DNA of 64,000 bases from assembly GCA_023653625.1 (NCBI GenBank), contig CM042906.1, positions 1,533,059 through 1,597,058 of the forward strand, given 5' to 3'. Position numbers and translations under genes: made by a program. The notes beneath the pieces were generated by a model. The model was given only the letters and a program-made list of their open reading frames with translations. It was not told the origin of the DNA and did no database searches. This document shows positions 10,981 through 24,490 of the stretch, in pieces. This DNA comes from Triadica sebifera. Its lineage: Eukaryota; Streptophyta; Magnoliopsida; Malpighiales; Euphorbiaceae. Numbering within the stretch: position 1 is the stretch's first letter; each line of letters starts with the position of its first letter.

Positions 10981-12060
10981 GTATTAAAGTTTTCTCCATT
11001 CGCATCTCAGCTAACACCTTTTCTACTTAAGGCATCAACCACCACATTCACTTTCCCTGACTGGTAGTCGATCACATAATCGTAATCTTTAATCAATTCC
11101 AACCATCTTCACTGCCTCAGGTGCAACTCTTTCTGTGAAGGTAGATACATAAGACTCTTGTGATATGTGTAAATATAACACTTTTCACTATATAAATAAT
11201 GTCTCCATATCATGAGAGAAAAAACTATCGCAACAAGCTCCAAGTCATACGTTGGATAATTAAGCTTGTGCAACTTAGATGTTTGGAGGTCATAAGGACA
11301 TAACCTAAATCATTGTGTTTAGCATCATTATACACAACAAAGTCTTTCTCTGGAGTAGGCTGAGTCCAAACTGATGCTTCTGTCAACATTGTCTTAAGTT
11401 TATCAAAACTTGTCTGACACTTATCCATCCATTCAAACTGGACATCTTTTCACAGTAGTCGTGTCAAAGGAGTCATTATGGATGAAAATCCCTTTACGAA
11501 CCTCCTATAATATCCAGTTAATCCAAGGAAACCTTTTACTTCTGTCATATTATATGGTAGTTTCTAATTAAGGATAGCCTCGATCATGTTAGGATCAATT
11601 CGGATACCCTTTACTGAAACTACATGGCCTAGAAAACTGACTGCTTATATCCAAAACTCACATTTAGACAACTTTGCATACAATTACTTTTCTTTTAATT
11701 TCTATAGTACTATTATGAGGTGTTGTTCATGTTCTTCTTTGTCTCTAGAGTATACAATGATGTCATCAATAAATACAACCACGAACTAATCAAGATATGA
11801 CCTGAACACTCGATTCATCAAATCTATAAATGACGTTGGTGCATTCATAAAGCCAAATGGCATTACTAGGAACTCATAATGACCATATCGAATCCTAAAT
11901 GTTGTATTAGGTATATCTGACTCTTTAATCTTCAGTTGATGATATCCTAATCGAATCTATCTTTGAAAATATGTTTGCTCCTTTCAACTGATCAAAAAGA
12001 TCATTGATCCTAGGCAATGAGTACTTATTCTTGACAGTCCCCCGGTTAAGTTATATGTAA
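10981..12060 (-). pseudogene. Element B RNase H and RT C-terminal remnants
   Basis: The RNase H start (CQTSFDKLKTMLTEASVW, VVYNDAKHNDLGYVLM) lies at 11225-11428. The RT catalytic box reads VVFIDDIIVY on the minus strand near 11751-11781, so the two catalytic Asp codons survive. The surrounding frame is broken by stops. It corresponds segment by segment to 2800-3700 of element A. Confidence 0.78.
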
Positions 12061-12425
12061 TCAATGGAAAAACATAGGGTGTCATCTTTCTTCTTCACAA
12101 ATAACACTGAAACACCCCATGGTGATACACTGGATTCTATGAAACCTTTATCTAAAAAATCTTGCAATTTCACCTTTTGCTCTTTCAACTCCATAGGTGA
12201 AATTCTATATGTGGTAATTAAAATAGGAGCAATGCCAAGTACCAAATCAATAGCAAGTCCTATTTTTTGATCTGGTGGTAATCCTGGCAACTCTTCTAGA
12301 AATACATCAGAAAATTCACAAACAATAGGGATATCAACCAACTTCAAAATACTCTTCTTTGTATCAATCACATATGTTAGATAGGCTCCACATCCCCTAC
12401 TAATGTGTCAACCCCGAATCTATCA
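12051..12425 (-). pseudogene. Element B protease end and RT N-terminal remnants
   Basis: A 106-codon open stretch on the minus strand with PIVCEFSDVFLEELPGLPPD, ISPMELKEQKVKLQDFLDKG and SSVSPWGVSVLFVKKKD, the N-terminal RT region of gypsy elements (compare PVVREFADVFPDDLPGLPPD in A). It starts in the middle of the polyprotein; the ATG used as its edge is incidental. Confidence 0.85.
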
Positions 12426-13593
12426 ATGCATATATGTCAGAGCCAAAGAGAAAAAATTTACCAATTATAATATCAGGCGCATCCTACTTTTCACGACTTC
12501 GTATGGCATATGCTCTAGCCGGTACAACTCTACTACCATATGGGTTATCAACTGTCTTTGATCTAAATTGGTTGGGCCCTGCTTGGTCTCCTCTACCTCG
12601 GCCAGAAATTTGCATCTGTATTAGCTTAGTATTCCCCAAACCTCTATCATACTGTAACATGGGACAATGAGACAATCTCTCCTCAGATGGTCTTTAGAGC
12701 CATATCTCGAATAAGCTCCCGTCGTCCACCAATACTCTCATGGGTGAGGAAGACGACAATGCTGACATATAGGTAGATGTATAAATCTGTGTGTTGCCTA
12801 TATTGATGCACTAGCCATGGAAGACACAAATCTTGTGGGTTGTCCCTGCTTAAAGGAGAATGACCTACTAGAACCCCCAACTTGAAATCGGCCACTAAAA
12901 GATTTAGCTCTCTTGCCACTTGATGGTCCCTCACTCGGCTATGGTAGAGGTTTTTCAATCCCTCTTTCTTGTACCATCTATTGTACTACTATAACTCTTT
13001 TCGACTGTTCTGGAAAATTCTAACAAACTAGGAAAATTCATTAGTCATAGGGTTGAGACCTACAGATTAAACCGATCCCTCAAGCCATCTTCAAATCTTT
13101 GACACTTGTCAACCTCTATAAACACGATGCCACTAGCACGCTTGCATAGATACATGAAGTCTCTATCATATTTTGATAATGATATATCCCCCTGCTTCAA
13201 CATCAGAAATTCTCTCTTCTTATCATCTGTATAAATAAGGGGAATGTACTACTCCTTGAACTTCTCCAAAATGAATTTCCATATTATGGGATTAGGTGCC
13301 TCTGAGTTTTGTGAGTTCGACTACCACCAATCATAGGCATGACGTTGTAGTAGAGAACTTCATATTTATACTTCTATTTATCCTTGTAGTGCAGCTGATC
13401 AAACACTCTTTCAACTTGCTCTAACCAAAACTTTGCCAAAGAAGGATCATCTTCCATTTTTTCATAAATATCTAGCATCACTAACTTCTGTAGTCTCTCA
13501 AATTGTAGCAATAATGGGATTGATTGTGTTGCTCTTTGTAGTAGGTTTTTCATGTTTCTAATAAGGTTTGTCATGTTTCTAATAACCTTCATC
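12426..13593 (-). pseudogene. Element B gag remnants
   Basis: Minus-strand fragments of Gag: KLVMLDIYEKMEDDPSLAKFWLEQVERVFDQLHY near 13374-13510 (the gag core start), an Arg/Gly-rich part near 12484-12675, and a Ser-rich stretch at 12683-12958. No intact zinc knuckle was found. The 5' end of gag is separated from the leader by the solo LTR that starts at 13594. Confidence 0.7.
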
Positions 13594-16174
13594 TGTAACA
13601 TCCTTGACCTTCCCCACGTGCGTATCCACATGCATTACATTTGAACATATGCATCTTCTCTATAATCCAATTGAACACGTGCATTTCATACGTATTTTCG
13701 TAGGAACAAGTCCATGACACGCACTAGCTATGTGTTATAGTACATTGCAATTGTATTAAGTCGCACATGTGTATTTATAATCTAAATGAGGATAAAAAGT
13801 ATTAAAAATAAATGAAATAAGGTGATCAAATTAAAGTATGCAAAATGACTATATTAAGATTAAATTGTATATTGTGTTTAATTTTGTAATAATAATAAGA
13901 ATAATTAGAAAAAAAATAAAAAAATAAAAAAATAAAAATAAAAGTCAGAAAAAAAAAGAAAAGGAAAAGTGGACGGGTGAAACAAAGGAAATGGTGGTGC
14001 CTTTTAACTTATTAGGCAGCCACCATATTCATTTCCTTTCCTCATCTTCTTTTTCTTATTTGCTTCATTCCTTCCATTTCTTTTCATGTTCCAGCCACCA
14101 TTTTTTCCCTCTTTCACTCCAAAATTTGCAGCAACAAGATTAGCCAAGAGTGATTATAGGTGAGTAAACATTTAGTTTTGTGTTAAGCTTGATTATGGTA
14201 TTTAGGGTTCATTAATAGGCAGTATATTATTCCATAGTTTTAATGATCTTAGAAATTGAATCTGACAAAACTTAAAACACAAAAGTTGTTTCTTTATGTC
14301 TTAGATTTATGGATATGTAAATATTTTTGCAATATTTGGTGTATATAATGATACATCCTCTTTGTACTGAAACTGGTCTGGATGTGAATCCTAAGTAAGT
14401 TAGCTACTGTGTTTGTTAGTTTTGAATATGATAAAGTCAATATTTGAAGTACCTAAAAAAATAAAAGTTGTAGATATATATATTATGTATCTTTATACTA
14501 AATATCAGGTTCATAGGTCTTGTAAATTTAGAGTTATGGTGAATGGAACCATAACTGTTCCATGGTTTGAACTGCCTACTGAGTGCCCTGGGCAGATCCT
14601 GCAACTTGTTTGGCTAATTTGAGCTCCTTAAGGCTAGATTTTGTACCTTATAAAAGCATGAAAGTTATAGTTATATGTCTTAAATAAATTTGGGTACTAG
14701 TTTCAGCTTAATATGTTATGTATATACTAAGTTATGGTCTTTGGAAGTCATACTGGTCCGGAAGCCAATTCTATTTTGGACCAGTAAAAGGTTTATTATA
14801 ATTTGAAGCCCTTAGAGACATATTTGATAAAAGTTGTAAACATGAAAAATGTTCCATATTAACCCATATAAGTTTCTATAAATTTTCATTAAATATGACT
14901 TATAGATTATAAGTTATGATGAACCAAAGTGAGTACCCTGAAACTGCCTAAAGGCAGAAAATAAGGCAGAATACAGAACACATTTAGAAATTCCATCAAA
15001 AATTGTACAATGATCCAATTGGTCTGAAATTTTAATATGTTATGTAATTATATGTTAGTTTTAATTAGGAATAAGAATCAGATTAATGGGTCAAGTATAG
15101 AAAACTTTATTGGCTAAAGAGTCCTATAAGGTCACACTGCCTCATAGGAAAAATCTTAACTATTGATATGAACAATGCATATTAATTTGTTTAAGCCACA
15201 TTAAGTCTCCCTAATCCTGAGTTAATCGATTATGTTTTCATATTAGGCTCGCAACATATTGGAAACCCACAAGGAGCGGATAGACAATAAGTTAGGGGTC
15301 GAAATCCAAGGAGAAATGTGAGTCTAATTATCAATTGAATTCTTTAATGCATATGAATGTTGCTTGCTATGTGATTCATATGATTGTCATGATTTGCCCC
15401 TAATAATATGATGATGGATAATTTGTGACATTTTGGTACATATAAGTGGTATACTTGTGATATATTTGAGGTATATATTTGACATATGTGATATATATAC
15501 AGGGTATATGTATAGCATATGCGAGGTATATACGTGGCATATGAGACATATATGAGGTATATGTATGTTATATGTGATAAGATGCAATGGTTGATGAATT
15601 CTTAAGTACAAGTGCATATGCATATGGACTAAAAAGGCGTTGTGACTAGTTAATCGATATTATAAAGCAAAAGAAGAGGCCTATGGCCCGACAAATGTGC
15701 AAATGAAACAAATGATCAAGCTAGCTAGCAAATGCAAATGTTCACATGGCAAATGTTCACTCTCTCTCCTTGCATACCACTCGAGCATGAAAATATGTCA
15801 TCTGCATTTTGTATTTACATAGTTGAATATGTATAGTCAGTTTGGAATGGGTTTTAAAAATGTATAAACGAAAGCAACTCGTAAATACTTATGTGTAAAG
15901 TTTATGTTTTAATATATGTGATATATCGTATTGTGGCGAAAGCCTCAGTGTTGACTTGCAAAGTCATTTAATGATATTACGGGGTATGAGACTTGCAAAG
16001 TCATTGAATGATATTACAGTATATGAGACTTGCGGAGTCATTGAATGAGATTACAGGATATGAAAAAAAATTTACTACCATTTTTAACAAGATATTTTGT
16101 CTTTCCAACATGCTATATGTGATTATTTGATACAGGGATAGGTTGAACTCAAATGTATAAGATGTGGTGTTACA
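13594..16174 (+). mobile_element. Solo LTR of the element A family, inverted relative to A (2581 bp)
   Basis: Starts TGTAACATCCTTGACC and ends GGTGTTACA, the exact inverse of LTR A edges. It is flanked by a perfect 5-bp target duplication TCATC (13589-13593 and 16175-16179). No internal region is present, so this is what remains after recombination between the two LTRs of one element. Stretches such as 'cataactgttccatggtttgaactgc' correspond to 190-215 of LTR A on the other strand. It is ~380 bp shorter than LTR A. It lies within the gag region of element B. Confidence 0.93.
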
Positions 16175-16179
16175 TCATC

Positions 16180-16480
16180 TGTCCCGTACCAATAGTTGAC
16201 TATCCATAGGATGTGCTAGCATTGGATCTCGACGCTGCAGTTCGATGATGTCTTGGTCGCAATGAAGCCTTTGTCTTAGTAGGCTCATTACTTTTAGCCT
16301 ATTCGACTATGATCTATTGTGATCCCGAAGCCATAACCTACCTATATCATAAAAGTAATAACCCTAATTAATAAGCAACAACTCATATACTCAATTGTGG
16401 GTACACTCATATCATAAATATTTTGAAAACTCATTTTTGAAAATCCAAAACCTCTCAAACCGGGCTATGATACTAAAAAC
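16180..16480 (-). other. Element B leader and decayed primer-binding site
   Basis: Continuation of B after the solo LTR. The minus strand at 16461-16479 reads TTTTTAGTATCATAGCCC, a decayed form of TTTTTGGTATCAGAGC as seen in element A, placing the 5' LTR edge at 16481. Confidence 0.65.
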
Positions 16481-18852
16481 TGAACACTCCCTCACCCTAG
16501 TAACACGTACCCAAATAAAGGAGCACTATGCCGTCTTATTCAAAATATTATTTAATAAATGATATTTATTTTACTTATAAATAATCATTTACAAAACATA
16601 GAGTTAAATTAAAAAACCATAAAAACAATTTACAAAATAAATATATAAAAGAACATGACCCACTATTTCTGAGTTAGGATCACTGTTGACTTTATCAAGC
16701 AACCTCAGTTCACTTTTCTCTAGATCTACGTAAGAGAAAACTCTCATGCTAAGTTTTAAGGTTAGTAGTGCATAAAAATAAGACAATAAACTACTTTCAT
16801 GCAACATATAATCATTCAAATATACTAAGCGATTCTAGTATTAAAACATTTATTTCCTTTACCTACATTTTTTTTTTCATTTTTCATCCATACATGCATC
16901 AATTATCAAATTACACAATTCTTTTACCATATCATATTCCTAAATAAAAACAAGTAATTCATTTACACACACATTCAATTTTCTCTATCTCATACTTATC
17001 TTATTTATGTCCATAATACCTAGGAACCACTAATTAGGATAATGGGGTTGGTCATCTAGGCATTTAAGAGTGTCGCTCAGGCATTATAGTATGTGCATAC
17101 AAGTGTTATCACCAATATTATTATATATGTGTCATCACCGGCATTAATAAATGTGTCATCACTGACATTAATATACCCCCTAATTAGCATACCAAACTTT
17201 CCAAAATTTTAGTTCTAAATTAGGTGTTCTTAGGCTTAATTCATGTTGCCATCAAATTCTCATCTCTTTTCTTTGTCAAACTCATTTTTTTTCTTTGTTC
17301 ATTTCATTATATCATACTTTTTCTCTTTATCAATTTCATACAATTCTTATTTCCCTTCGTTCCATTTTCTTTTCATATAATATGATGCATGAACATTTCT
17401 CATTTACTTATCACATACATAATTTATGAAAAAAATAGGGTATTCATGATCGTGATTTCTTATTCATGCCCATGAACAATACCAGAGGCACTGCCTTACG
17501 GTCGTGGTCAAAATGTTCACCCGTGAATAAACTATCACCTGTTACCCAAGCTATGAAAGAATCTAGATGAATAGTACTATTTTCGTGAAAAACGTCATGT
17601 CCATGAGTAATTATTCATGTTTATGAAGTTAGTTTTTCACGCATGTGAACAATTCTTCACATCTGTGACTAACTGCTGAAAAATTATATTTCCTACACCA
17701 TATTCACTTTAAGCTTCCTAAAACTATGAAACTACCATAAGATATATTTCCTGAAGTTCATTATTCAATATATAAAGATTTTACCACATTCACACACACT
17801 TCCAATCTATTGAACTTCCTAACATATAATATCCAAAGTACAATTGCATATTATCACCTCTATCATCAACTTATATGTCAAAGATGTATATCATGCAATT
17901 TTATGGTGAAACATAGGTTATTGCCTTAAACTATGCACTAACCTTTCTCTTTGCTTCACTTCTCTTTTTGTACTTCATTTTCTTTACCTTTGCTCATTTG
18001 AGCTTGTTTTTTTTGTCACTTTGAGTTCCTAAGACATCATAAAATAATCATCAAAACTCTACTATATCATAGCTCTCTAAACCCTATCTTCTCTATCTAG
18101 AAATTCCAAACTCTCTCTTGCTCCTATACCACAAGCTCTAAATGAGTACAAAACTACATTTTTCTTTAGAAAGAATTGTAGAATAGAAGAAGAACTTCTT
18201 ACCTTTACTTTTTTCTCCCCTTGATTACTCTTTGGAGATTTTCTCTCATCTCCTCTTACTCTTCTTCCTTTCCTTAGCTGCTTCAAGCCTTTCTATGCAT
18301 AAAAATGCCTTTAACTTGTCTTTACCTCTTTTTCTCTCTCTTTCTCTCTGTATAACCAGGCTTTGGTTATGGAGGTTTAGGAGCTAGTGTAGGAAGGGTT
18401 TTAGTGCAGAAAATATGAGTAAAAATGAGATAAGAAAGAAGAAGAAAAGAAAAAGAAGAAGAAGTAACCAAATGTCAACCATGGGTCCCACCATATGACC
18501 CAAAAAATTGATATTAAGCTTAATTAACATGTTAATTTCTCTTTCCTTAAGGGTGGTCATACATCTCATATTTTTATGTCCCAAAAATTGTATTTAAATG
18601 TTAAATACTTCATTTAGTCCTCTAATTTATAATAATGTGCAAATTGGTCTCAAAACTTTTTAAAACTTTCATTTAGGCCATTTACCAAAATTTAACTTCT
18701 TTACATTTCTAATATGCTTCATTACATTTCTCATAATTATTAATCATTATTTTAATTAATTACAGTAAAAAATTCGACTTTAGATAGTGGTTGATCCGAC
18801 TTGTTAATTTAGCGACACATACGACTCAGGGCCTAAATTAGCGGATATAATA
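16481..18852 (-). repeat. Element B 5' LTR (~2372 bp)
   Basis: Begins TGAACACTCC next to the decayed primer-binding site and ends at about GGATATAATA. Contains a GTGTCATCACCxxCATTAATA array (17104-17175) and several TTCAC..GTGAA quasi-palindromes (17440-17670). Its last ~450 bp match the left LTR remnant. Confidence 0.75.
17100..17175. repeat. ~24-bp tandem repeats in LTR B
   Basis: Three to four degenerate copies of 'gtgtcatcaccggcattaat' head to tail. Confidence 0.7.
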
Positions 18853-19178
18853 CCCCTTTCTAATTAAGTTGAGATTTTGAGTCAATATAGGATTTTTAAT
18901 TAAGAAAACCCACCACCAACACCAATGAGTTAAAAAAAAACATTGAAAAGGTTTAAGAACCCAAAGAGGAAATTGAATATGGAACCTAGGGTACATATGT
19001 AAAAAAAATATTTTTATGTTATACATGAGATTTAGATAGTAAAAGTGTGATTTTTATGTCTTAGAAGCACCAAGTAGTGTTGGACACAATTCCCAAAAGT
19101 AGGACTACACGAAAATTAACCAAACTGACCAAACAAATTGATTCGATTCAATCTAAATAAAAGATTGTGGTTTAGGTG
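18853..19178. other. Intergenic stretch, nothing recognised
   Basis: AT-rich DNA between the end of element B and the next solo LTR. No coding or RNA features seen. Confidence 0.6.
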
Positions 19179-19183
19179 GTTTT

Positions 19184-22100
19184 TGTAACATTCAGTGATT
19201 TAGGCCCCGATTGCGCGTGACCGTAGTGGGGTCCACTGGTTCAATTGGAGTCTAAATTTAAACCCATAAAAAAATGACTAATAATAAGATAAAATAATTA
19301 AGAGTATTATTATTTGGGAATTAAAAAGATTTGGGGTAGAATTAGAAAACAGTAAAATTTTCTATGGACAAAATTGGTATTATGGAGATTGTTTGGGGAA
19401 AAATTGTAAATATGGAGCAAGATGTGGCAAATATGGAATTTCACAAAGTTTAAATGTTAATTAAGATTAATTAACTTAATGAACCAATAAGAATTAGGAT
19501 TAATTTTTATTGGTGGGACCCACTTCTTAATTTAGGTATAAAAGTCAAAAAGGAAGACAAATTCCACATTCTTCCATGACTTTCTCTTCTTCATCTTTTC
19601 TTCCATTTTGGCCGTCCACTTCTCCATCCCAAAAGCCACCATTTTGCTGTAAATTAAGTTTGAAAAAGTGAGCAAATAAATTAGTTTTGAGAGAGGAAAA
19701 ATCAGAATTTAAGAGTTCTTACTACAAAGGTACCGAAGGAGCAAGAAGGAAGGAGGAAAGAAGAAGAGAAAGGGAGAAGAATTTGGGGCAGATTCGACCA
19801 GCCCTATAACTCTATTAAGGTGAGTTTATTATTCTTAAATTTAACATTTTTCCTTCCATTTGGGATCCATATTGATGATAGATGTGATTAGGGTTGGTAG
19901 ATATAGGTTATGTTGCAAGATTGAACTTAGAAAATTTAAGTTTGTGATTAGTTGATGGAAATGTAATTAAACTTTGAATTAATGATATTTGATGTTAGGT
20001 CATTATTTTATGGCTTAAATATTGAAGAAAATATAATGTTGAAGGATGAATGAGGGGCTGCCATAGTTAAATAAATTTGGGGGAAATTGAAATTAACATA
20101 GAAATACCACAATTGGTGTTAGATTAAGGGTGAATTGAGTATTTAATTGAAGAAAATAAATTGGAAAATAGGATATGATTTTTGGGCAGCCATGACATGT
20201 GAAGAAAGAAGTTTAACCTTAGTACATTTTAGCTCAATTAAGGTGTAAAACATATTAGGAGCATTAGAATATTATGTAGACATGAAAAACATTGAAATTG
20301 AATGTTGGAATTGAGTTATGGTATGGTTGTGTAGGAAAAATAAGTGAACAAGTGAGAGGCCCTCAAGAGGGTGACAAAGACAAGGAGAAAGCTAGCTAAT
20401 AAGAGAAGAAAAAGAAGGATTAAGGGAAGAACCAAGGCTGATTAGGTATGTGCTTCATTGATAAAAAAATTTGCATGTTGTTAATATGTATGGAATTATA
20501 TGTTAAAGTTTGTTATGTTTGTGTTGTTGGGATGTTATGTGTTTTGTTGTGACTTTTGATATTATATATGGAAATGAGACCCAATGGTGTGAAATAATTG
20601 AGACATATGAATGTATTTGTAATTCTAGAAATTTTATTATTAAAATGAATGCAAATGATGAATGTGGTTGAAATATGGATTGATGTCAATTGATGGTTCG
20701 GGTACAGAATTCCAGGAACAACTCTGTCTATTTTGATGATAACTTGAGTTATAGAATTTCGTTTTATATGTTCTTTGTTGGAAATGAAAGCTAAGACACA
20801 GGGCTTTAATATTTATTTAGACTATAATATCTAATTATGTCTAGATTTGCCCAGTTAAATGCACAAAGTTTAAACCTAGAATCTGTCCAGAAAAATTCTG
20901 GGCAGAAAATTCTGTGATGATGCAGTAGTGAATTAATCTTAATTTTTGATAGAAAATTGGGATTTACGTGATTCTTGGTGCATTTAAAAGCTAATACAAT
21001 AAGATAAAAATGGTTAGAAGGATAGAACTTCAAATTCGAATTATATATGGGATAAAAACGAAGCCCAAAAATAAGTCCGAAATCTGCCATAGGTAAAAAC
21101 ATACAATATTGGAATTTTTGCATGTGTTGTTATAACTATATGTAATAATCCATGCAAATATTTACTTTGATGGTAATTATAAATGTTTAACAAATTATTT
21201 ATGTATGAAATTTTATTTCAATAATAATGGAAATAAAGAACAAAAATAAATAAGCATAATTATGATAGTTAAATAATGTTGACATTTTTGAAATATAGTG
21301 AATTAATATAAAAATAGTTAAGCCCAAAAACACATAGTCTAGAACTAGAATAGGGAATAGTTTGGCATGCCAATCAGGGGATTTAAGGCACTCGGTGCCA
21401 AATATGAAAGCCGGTAATGACAATTTATAAATGCGTTCGGCGCAAAATTATTAAACCGGTAATGACAATATAACAAAAGTCGTAATGACATTATTATAAA
21501 AGCGTTCGGCGCTATATTATGAAAGTCGGGAATGACAACCCCGTTATTCCTATTAGTTAGTTCGGTTATAGGTGTTATGGGCACAAATAAATAATAATGA
21601 TAATAATAATAAATAATAATAATAATAATATTGAAGTATGTGATTTTTTTTTTATAAATGTTATATGAATTAAAGTTAGTAGATATTGAGTGTTTGCAGA
21701 AATTTATTGATTTTATATAATTCTTGATTTTATGTCTTATTTATTAAATGGGTAATTAATATGTGAGAAAATATATATGTATGTAAAATTTTTATCATTG
21801 AAGCACCACTAAGCTAGTAGTTTAGCGCGAGTGATTTCCTCTCGCGCAGGTTTAGAAGTGTAGCCATAGAAAATAGACTGTCAGAAGAATAAGGGTACCC
21901 GGAGGAAAGCAGCAAAAAGCTTTGGGTTTAATTTTCGGTATATGTCGTTAAAAACTTTGTAAATTAAAGTATCGTTTTTATTTCATATCATGTGTATTAA
22001 ATATGTGAGTCACCATGTAAAAGAACATGATTTGAATGTAAATTAATGTACTTTATAAATAAATAAAAGTTTTAATATTTGGGCTTGTATGAAATTTTAT

Positions 22101-22223
22101 TTTAGTTTATGCAATATTTTCGAAAAAAAAAATATTTACTTTACTTCATTAATTTTATAAAACAGTAAGACGGGTAATGCTCACTTACCTTGCTGAACTA
22201 TAGTGGGGTAAGAGGGTGTTACA
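19184..22223 (+). mobile_element. Solo LTR K, ~3.04 kb, different family from A
   Basis: Begins TGTAACATTCAGTGATTTAGG and ends GAGGGTGTTACA, with the perfect 5-bp duplication GTTTT on both sides (19179-19183, 22224-22228). No gag or pol remnants are inside. The interior holds a promoter-like AT-rich part and a repeat array at 21389-21535. Orientation is assigned from the form of the ends and is tentative. A solo LTR made by intra-element recombination is the simplest reading. Confidence 0.85.
21389..21537. repeat. CGGCGC / CGGTAATGAC repeat array in solo LTR K
   Basis: Units such as GCGTTCGGCGC followed ~18 bases later by CCGGTAATGAC occur at about 21389, 21433 and 21502, with a partial copy at 21478. 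The GC-rich core stands out from its AT-rich surroundings. Confidence 0.75.
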
Positions 22224-22335
22224 GTTTTGTAGATGGTTATGATTTTGAAACTTTTATGAACCGTTTTTTTTTTTGTTTAGTTTTAGATTAAGAAAATATA
22301 AATCCAATAAAACTAAACTAAACCAATAATATAGA

Positions 22336-22358
22336 GTATATATATATATATATATATG
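22336..22358. repeat. (TA)n microsatellite
   Basis: About eleven uninterrupted TA units. Confidence 0.9.
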
Positions 22359-23429
22359 GATAAAATTTTATCTAATTTAATTATTTTCTTTTGTTTGTAG
22401 AATTTTTGGGATCAATAATTAAATCCAATTTAGAGCAAACTACATTTGATGGATGAATATTTTGGAATACCATGATTGGACAGAGATTTGCTTTACTAAT
22501 CTACAAATTATATTTTGAATTTTTTAGAAGTTAAGATGATATGCTAAATTGTTATATTTTAGATGATTTTCATATTACAATTTTAATCATCATCATTATT
22601 TTGTCTATTCTCTTGCCTCGATTTTGGTTAGCTTGAGGTAGATCAATCAACTTGATTTGTGATCTTCATAGTGTTTGTCATCTTAGTTTGAAGTCGCGTA
22701 ATTGCATACACAACTCTCACTACGATCACCAAAAATTTCAAGTCTTTCATAAAGCCCAATACAAATAAGTTAGACCCATAGTTTGACAATATAAAGATGA
22801 CTCCAAGGCTAAATTAAGCTTAAATATATTGAAGATAATGTACAGGTTCATCCTTGATGAAACAATTGAATAACGGTGGGCTCGATCAACATTGGACTCT
22901 TGAGCCATGTCTAAATGCTATGACAGGCAAGAAATTTAATGTTGATCGAATTTCATGATGAAACAACTTTAAGCTTCACTCTAGACTGAATTTGGGGTTT
23001 TAGCAAGCAAAAATACAAATTCATAATTGTTTACAAGAGAAATGATGCCCAAAACGTCCGAGTTTGGTTTTAGAAGGAGTTCATAATTATTTCAAATTGG
23101 AAAACAAATCAAAGATCACTAAACCTAAAGCAAAAATACTAAATGAAAATGAAAGTAAATAATTAACCATAAAAGCAAAATTAGGATTGTGAAAGTGTCC
23201 ACTCCTTTTCTAATGTTGATTTTTCATTATATAAGAAAAGGGTAGTTAACGGGTCACACATTGAATGGACACATTTCTATCATTGCTTCTAACTTAATGC
23301 AGATTATATCATGAATCTGTATTTATCATGCATCATATCATTTATTTAAATAATGAAAAAATTTACTTTTTGAAATATATAAAAAAATAAAGACACCCTT
23401 CTATTAGTGAAAGAAATTGGATTCATAAT

Positions 23430-23516
23430 ACAATATAGGCATGAGTTTATGATATAATAATTGCTTACTTAAATCAAAAATTATATTATGGACTCATGTC
23501 CATAATATATTGTGCG
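23430..23516. repeat. Imperfect inverted repeat, possible foldback/MITE relic
   Basis: CAATATAGGCATGAGT at the left is mirrored by ACTCATGTCCATAATATATTG at the right, with AT-rich arms continuing inwards. This could form an imperfect ~85-base hairpin. No target duplication was identified. Confidence 0.4.
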
Positions 23517-23999
23517 TCTTTTAATTGTACGACAACATTTTTTACTATACTATTAATATTTCAAATGTATTTTATTTATTTATAAGACAATATTTTTTTA
23601 CTATTAATGTATTTTGTTTCATCGTATTCTTAATTTTCTATTTTTTTCCGTCTTGTTCAAAGAGAGAGAAAAAATATTTAAGTATGTTTTAGAGAGAGAA
23701 ATTTTTTTAATTTGTATATTTGATTTTATTTTAGTATTTTTTTAATGTTTTAATTTTTTGATATATTTTTTTGGTTCAGAACCATATATGTCCTTAGTCT
23801 ATATATCTACAGGTTGAAATTAATCCCGTTTGTGCCGGGTAGGGCCCAAAGTACAACAAAATATTTCCTCAAAAATTTTAAGATAGCTATATACTCAAGG
23901 CTCGAACTCCAGATCTTTAGTAAACTAGAAGAGTTTCGTGCCAACTCACTCACACTATTTTATTGTTTAATTTTGATATATTTGTAGAAAAAATGATTG

Positions 24000-24360
24000 A
24001 AAATAAAAATATTTGAACTAAAAATGAATAATGTAGAGAGAGAAAATCGAATTGTTAAAAGTTGAAAATGATATATTTTATATAAAATGATAAATTTGTA
24101 AGTGATGTACCTGCAAATTGTAAATAATAAATTTGTAGTTTCTAAACTATGAATTTGCAAATTGTGAATGATGAAATTGTAAATGTTGAATCTGTTCAAA
24201 ATGATAAAACTATATATTCAAAATGATTAACTTGTAGTTTATAAAACGATGAATCTGTAATTTTAAAATGATGAATCTGTAATTTTAAATGATGAATCTG
24301 TAATTTTAAATGATGAATATATAGTTTATAAATAATGAACTTATAAATTTTAAAGAAATC
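24000..24360. repeat. Minisatellite, unit ~21-22 bp (GATGAATCTGTAATTTTAAAT)
   Basis: Clean units start at 24248, 24270, 24291 and 24312. The left part (24060-24247) holds diverged versions (AAATGATAAATTTGTA, AATGATGAAATTGTA). The array ends about 240 bp before the SSADH start codon. Confidence 0.8.
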
Positions 24361-24490
24361 TAAATTTAAAATAATAAATTTACGAGTTCAAAATAATAAA
24401 TATATATATAATTAAATTTAAGTTTTAAAACATAAATATAAATTTGCGTGTAAAATACAAATATTTGTAATGTAATATGAACCGGAGTCA

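Larger units (their letters stand above)
9121..18852 (-). mobile_element. Element B: old degenerate Ty3/gypsy element, interrupted by a solo LTR
   Basis: Left (3') LTR remnant 9121-9511, interior 9512-13593 and 16175-16480, right (5') LTR 16481-18852, all minus strand. The LTR copies match over roughly 9130-9511 and 18405-18852 (shared 'gagtaaaaatgagataag', 'gggtcccaccatatgaccc'-like stretches, both ending near 'gcggatataa'). The interior has gag, protease, RT, RNase H and integrase fragments split by many stops and frameshifts. The solo LTR at 13594-16174 split its gag region. Degeneration is far greater than in A, so B is much older. Confidence 0.85.
22229..24490. other. AT-rich intergenic region upstream of SSADH
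   Basis: No coding ORF or transposon protein is recognisable. It holds a TA microsatellite, an imperfect inverted repeat and a minisatellite (listed separately), and otherwise unique-looking AT-rich DNA. The distal promoter of SSADH is expected here. Confidence 0.6.

Noticed and set aside
23830..23950. Phrase 'ggctcgaactccagatctttag' resembling tRNA-like or transposon end motifs
   Set aside because: No cloverleaf can be drawn and no second terminus was found.
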